A DNA stretch of 64,000 bases, from contig NC_073695.1 in assembly GCF_029784165.1 (NCBI RefSeq), positions 247,875,589-247,939,588 on the forward strand. Reading direction: 5' to 3'. The DNA is from Wyeomyia smithii. Its lineage: Eukaryota; Arthropoda; Insecta; Diptera; Culicidae. The notes beneath the pieces are model-generated. The model did not search any database. It worked only from the letters and a program-made list of their open reading frames with translations, and had not been told where the DNA came from. Shown in pieces: positions 60,780 through 64,000 of the stretch (the stretch's first letter is position 1; each line of letters begins with the position of its first letter). The translations under genes and the position numbers were made by a program.

Positions 60780-61230
60780 GGTCTTTTTCTGGTTCCTGGA
60801 CATAATTTAGATTCAGAAAGTACTCATATAAGGTGATATTTGGTCAATTTTGGCTGTTTTCCAAAAACCGGAAGTCACCATTCCTAATTTCAAAATGGCA
60901 TCTGGAGTTGATTTCCGGTCTCTGGGCATCATCCCGATTCCGGAAATACTCATGTTCGATAATATTCGGCCAATTTTGGTTCTCTTCCAGAAACCGGAAG
61001 CCGCCATTTTGGAATTAAAAATCGCCCCTGTCGTCGTCCTCAGGTATCCGGACATCGTCTCGATTCTGAAACTACTGATATGAGGTGGTTTTTGGTCAGC
61101 TTTAGCTATTTTTCGGAAACCGGAAACGGAATCCAAAATGGCGTCGGGGGTCGATTTACAGTCTCTAGATATCATCTCGGTTCTGGAAATACCCATATTG
61201 AATGGGATGTGACGATGTATTATTTAATTA
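60780..61230 (+). repeat. Array of ~123-bp CCGGAAGT-core units, plus orientation
   Basis: AACCGGAAGTC anchors at about 60865, 60991 and 61118. With the neighbouring minus-strand array it forms a head-to-head inverted pair around about 60725-60780. Confidence 0.8.
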
Positions 61231-62063
61231 ATTCTATGGCCACTAGAAGCTCTGGTGGAATCTGTTTCGGAAAAAAAACATATTAAGGGCATACCACTAT
61301 AACATCCAAAACCATAAATATGGTCTGTGCATGTACTTTTATGAACTTTGGACCAATAGTTGTAAGATTTTGTTCAAATACTCATGAAGTTCCTAAGTTT
61401 CGAAACATATCCCCGAAAACTCGGATTTCCGGCACTGAAAAAATTCCTTCAAGGCACCGCTAACTCTCATTTCAAAGAAGAGAAGTTACTGAATCGTTTG
61501 GTGCTAAAAGTATCGGAATCGGATGAAAATTGTCAAAGTTACAAGAATTAGAATTTCTGGGTACCCGGGTACCCCGTCGGGCATTCAAGGGGTAAAAAAA
61601 AATTCAACTCTCCTTCATTGGCCCTCCCTTGTTACTATATAAAAACTGATGTTATCAAAAGTTGCCTTTTAATGAGCTTTGATATGTCACTGAGTCTTAT
61701 AAATTTTTTTTTCGTCTCATGAAACCTACCAAGGTACCCGGGTACCCCCCGTCGTGCACATATCACACCTTCCGCCAAAAGAATGTAACTTATTTGACCA
61801 GAAGCACACTTTGATAACCGAAGGGCGTTCTGAAATCGGCTCCACCTTTTTATTATTCTCTACTCCTCTTCGACGCCTTTGTTAAGGTGCTCTAACTTTT
61901 TAAATGCAGTGTAATAACGTTTGCGGTAAAAAAAAACAAAAATTGCCGATTTTTCATGGGTTTACCTTTAATCGCACTGACGAAACTACTCATGCATTAT
62001 CAATCATAGTAACCCATGAGTTAGCAAAAAAATTGACAGCTCTATCAGTCAAACTCTAACTGT
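61231..62063. other. Repeat-like non-genic stretch with duplicated GGTACCCGGGTACCCC
   Basis: The near-palindrome GGTACCCGGGTACCCC occurs at 61560-61575 and 61733-61748, each followed by GTCGKGCA. This suggests two diverged units of about 173 bp. No coding region recognised. Confidence 0.55.
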
Positions 62064-62310
62064 GATGGCGACTCTGTTCAGAAGTGTGCGCGTTCAAAGA
62101 ACGGTCACCCGCCGCGTCAAAAACGGACATCGTGCGGCTCTTTGTGGACGCCGGGTATGCCCGTTCCGGCATCTACAACATCTTGAAACTATTGGACAAC
62201 GATCAGAGCATCGAAAGTAAGCCCGGTTCCTGACGGCCAACGAACCTGAGCGACAAGAAGCTTCAAAGGATGCTGAAGAAGAAGACCAAGGAAAAGTGGC
62301 TCAATCGCTG
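62064..62310 (+). pseudogene. Tc1/mariner-type transposase N-terminal scrap
   Basis: The frame through 62129 reads DIVRLFVDAGYARSGIYNIL then KLLDNDQSIESKPGS. This is the helix-turn-helix pattern of Tc1/mariner DNA-binding domains. A TGA at 62231 follows, then RPTNLSDKKLQRMLKKKTKEK. The start ATG at 62064 is in a different frame, so at least one frameshift separates them. The rest of the transposase is missing, cut off by the tRNA-like repeat at 62330. Confidence 0.6.
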
Positions 62311-62329
62311 GGTGCACTTGACCGGGAAT

Positions 62330-62599
62330 AAACGCTGGGAAATTCCTGTATGAGAATAATATAACACATCGGAGTGATACTGAACTACTTAAAGTAGAAG
62401 ACAATTTTCTGACAATAAATCGGTGATCGGGAACCTTCATGTGGTTGCGAAAAATTCCATCTCTATCAACCTACCGCTCTACCATCTGAGCTACATTCAC
62501 GACGTTAGAAAAGGTTTTGTTACTGCTGTACTAAATGTTGCCAGCTAAACATGAATGAGAATATCAACGAATGAACATTCAAAAAATTAACATGCAGTG
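62330..62599 (-). repeat. tRNA-like dispersed repeat, copy 2 (boxes A and B present)
   Basis: Minus-strand box A TAGCTCAGATGG (62482-62493) and box B GGTTCCCGATCACC (62422-62435), about 46 bases apart, fit a tRNA-derived pol III promoter. About 105 bp precede box A, and the copy ends CCAGCGTTTAT without an A tract, so it is either an unusual SINE or a larger element that captured a tRNA. Copy 1 is at 55761-55989. Confidence 0.75.
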
Positions 62600-62607
62600 A
62601 TGCTATA

Positions 62608-62815
62608 CACTAAGGCCGCTTTTTACGCGGCTTTTTTTACGCGAATTCCGGAATTTACGCGGTATTTTTTTGCGCGGATTTCGGTTTCTTTTCACTCGGA
62701 TTGCAGAAATAACGCAGGTTTTTTTACGCGGATTCCGGAAATTACGCGTTTTTTTATGCGAATTCCGGAATTTACGCGGCTTTTTTCCGCGGTTTTTTTT
62801 TACGCGGATGCGAAT
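62608..62815 (+). repeat. ACGCGGATTCCGGAA minisatellite
   Basis: About seven irregular units combining a T run, ACGCGG, ATTCCGGAA and TTACGCGG, roughly 18 or 36-38 bp apart. CpG-rich in an otherwise CpG-poor setting. Short Arg/Phe-rich open frames are artefacts. Confidence 0.75.
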
Positions 62816-63943
62816 GCTCTCTCTTTCTCCTCGTAGTGATGCGCCGTTTTTCTTTGTTGCCTTGTCATTTCAGGTGAAACGAAGAAAGTTGAAAACAAAT
62901 GTTAAATTCGAAAGTTGGTAGTCTTGATAAAGACTGATGACGCCCTGACAAAACACAAAACTTTGAAGCTATAGGCAGTCAAAGACCGGTCCACAAGCAA
63001 CAGAAAACACGTCTGATCTGTAGGACAGTTCAAGACGCACTGATTCACTATTCGTTTACGTGTAGTGCAGTTTGTATTTGTTTTAAGGAAGAAGTTTGAC
63101 TGGTAAACCCTACGGTGTACATTTTTCCCGGTCATGTTACTCTTGGAATTCACCGAGTGAGCAATTCACACTCGCTTTCGCAGTTCCTGCAGCGGTAGCG
63201 TCCGCGTGTGCTAATACCTTCCATGAAACAAAGAGTCTTAGATGTCAGCAAGTCGAACCGTTTGGCATCGGGTTTCCCATCGACTGCGTAGCGTATAGTG
63301 CGACACTTTGTCCAGCCGGAGTACACTGCACTCACTTGACATCTCATTAGAGGCCACTTGTCGTGGTCGTTGTCGTTGTCGTTGCCGGTCGGTCGACAGA
63401 ATGGTAGAACGGTCAGTTGTTTGGTCGCTGGTAGGTCGGTCAAATTTTCCCCCTCATAAGCTCTTTAGGTGGCGATGCAGCGATGCCGCTTTAGAATACT
63501 TACGATCCAACAACGGTGGCATATGCTTGTTACTCCAGCGGCGACCTATGCTGAGGGCCTTTGTTCGACCGGACTGAAACGGTATATGTAATCGATTGAC
63601 TTATGGCCAGACAGAATACTTAAGCTGATTAACGAACACGAAAGCTCATTATTTTCCCGGCTCGAGTTGCCGACGATTGCAGAAACAGTAATTGTTCAAC
63701 TGTCGTTGAAGGATGTAACGGACAACCGGACGACAGAGCAGTGTGACATTTGAGCGTACGTTTTACAATTTTCAAACTCGAATGTACAATGGTGTGCTGG
63801 TACAACTAATGATGTTAGTCTGTCGTAGACGTGTGCAGGATTTTTGTTGTGTGGGGGGATTTTGTCCTACCTAATAAATAGTCATTACATTAGCAAAATC
63901 AATATTTTTATGCTGTTTATATCAATGGTTGCTTTTTTACTGA
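62816..63943. other. Mostly unique sequence, no gene recognised
   Basis: Higher GC and non-repetitive, with a short TCGTTG/TCGTGG run near 63360-63385. Several short open frames on both strands match nothing I know. It could be the start or promoter of a gene lying beyond the window. Confidence 0.35.
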
Positions 63944-64000
63944 AATCTCAATCTTAATCCTAAGTTCAATTCCAATCTCAATTTCAATCCCAATTCTAAG
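63944..64000. repeat. (CAATYY)n hexanucleotide repeat, truncated by the window end
   Basis: Units AATCTC, AATCTT, AATCCT, AATTCC and AATCCC follow each other at 6-bp spacing to the last base. The array probably continues outside. Confidence 0.7.

Noticed and set aside
61559..61750. GGTACCCGGGTACCCC palindromes as regulatory operators
   Set aside because: They occur within two diverged repeat units, so common descent explains them without invoking protein binding.

Overview
This is a eukaryotic, mosquito-type genomic window that lies mostly inside the introns of one host gene. The evidence is GT-AG introns, a tetraspanin split by introns of about 18 and 16 kb, a secreted serine protease with a 55-bp intron, and many insect-type non-LTR retrotransposons, SINEs, mariner remnants and foldback elements. 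Species cannot be fixed from sequence reading alone; the large repeat-filled introns suit a culicine (Aedes or Culex-like) genome. No bacterial operon, CRISPR array or recognisable endogenous virus was seen.

Host genes. Three exons of a tetraspanin that I recognise as a Tsp2A orthologue lie on the + strand at 17784-17960, 36192-36377 and 52623-52697, all in phase 0, with a poly(A) signal at 52917. Its 5' exons are not in the window. A complete two-exon gene for a 571-residue secreted serine protease (27107-28221 and 28277-28877, + strand) is nested in the first of these introns in the same orientation. It has an active N-terminal protease domain and a second, catalytically dead protease-like domain.

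Layout. 1-14.7 kb holds two decayed RTE-like LINEs, a Jockey/CR1-like RT scrap and a 3.3-kb composite repeat (6209-9464) built from internal tandem arrays. 14.7-17.8 kb is mostly unique sequence. 18.5-26.5 kb is a decayed A-rich repeat field with a tandem duplication, several foldback elements, a LOA-type LINE tail, a near-perfect 153-bp hairpin and a tRNA-derived SINE with target-site duplications. 30.9-33.1 kb is a 7-bp minisatellite with a 97-bp MITE inside it, followed by a deleted mariner element (33571-34155). 39.6-45.2 kb holds a 1.36-kb foldback element, a 9-bp minisatellite of about 2.7 kb with higher-order structure, and 309 uninterrupted TCTG units. 45.7-51.6 kb is a full-length, apparently intact I-type LINE bounded by target-site duplications.

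Past the tetraspanin (53-64 kb) there is no certain gene. This part holds a decayed LOA-type LINE flanked by 400-bp inverted repeats, two copies of a tRNA-like repeat, an inverted pair of 123-bp-unit arrays, a mariner-type transposase scrap and an ACGCGG-rich minisatellite. The most notable points are the size and purity of the intronic TCTG array together with its probable origin from a CAGA tract in a transposon, the intact I-type LINE, the nested dual-domain protease, and the probable sharing of a 3' tail between the SINE and the LOA-type LINE.
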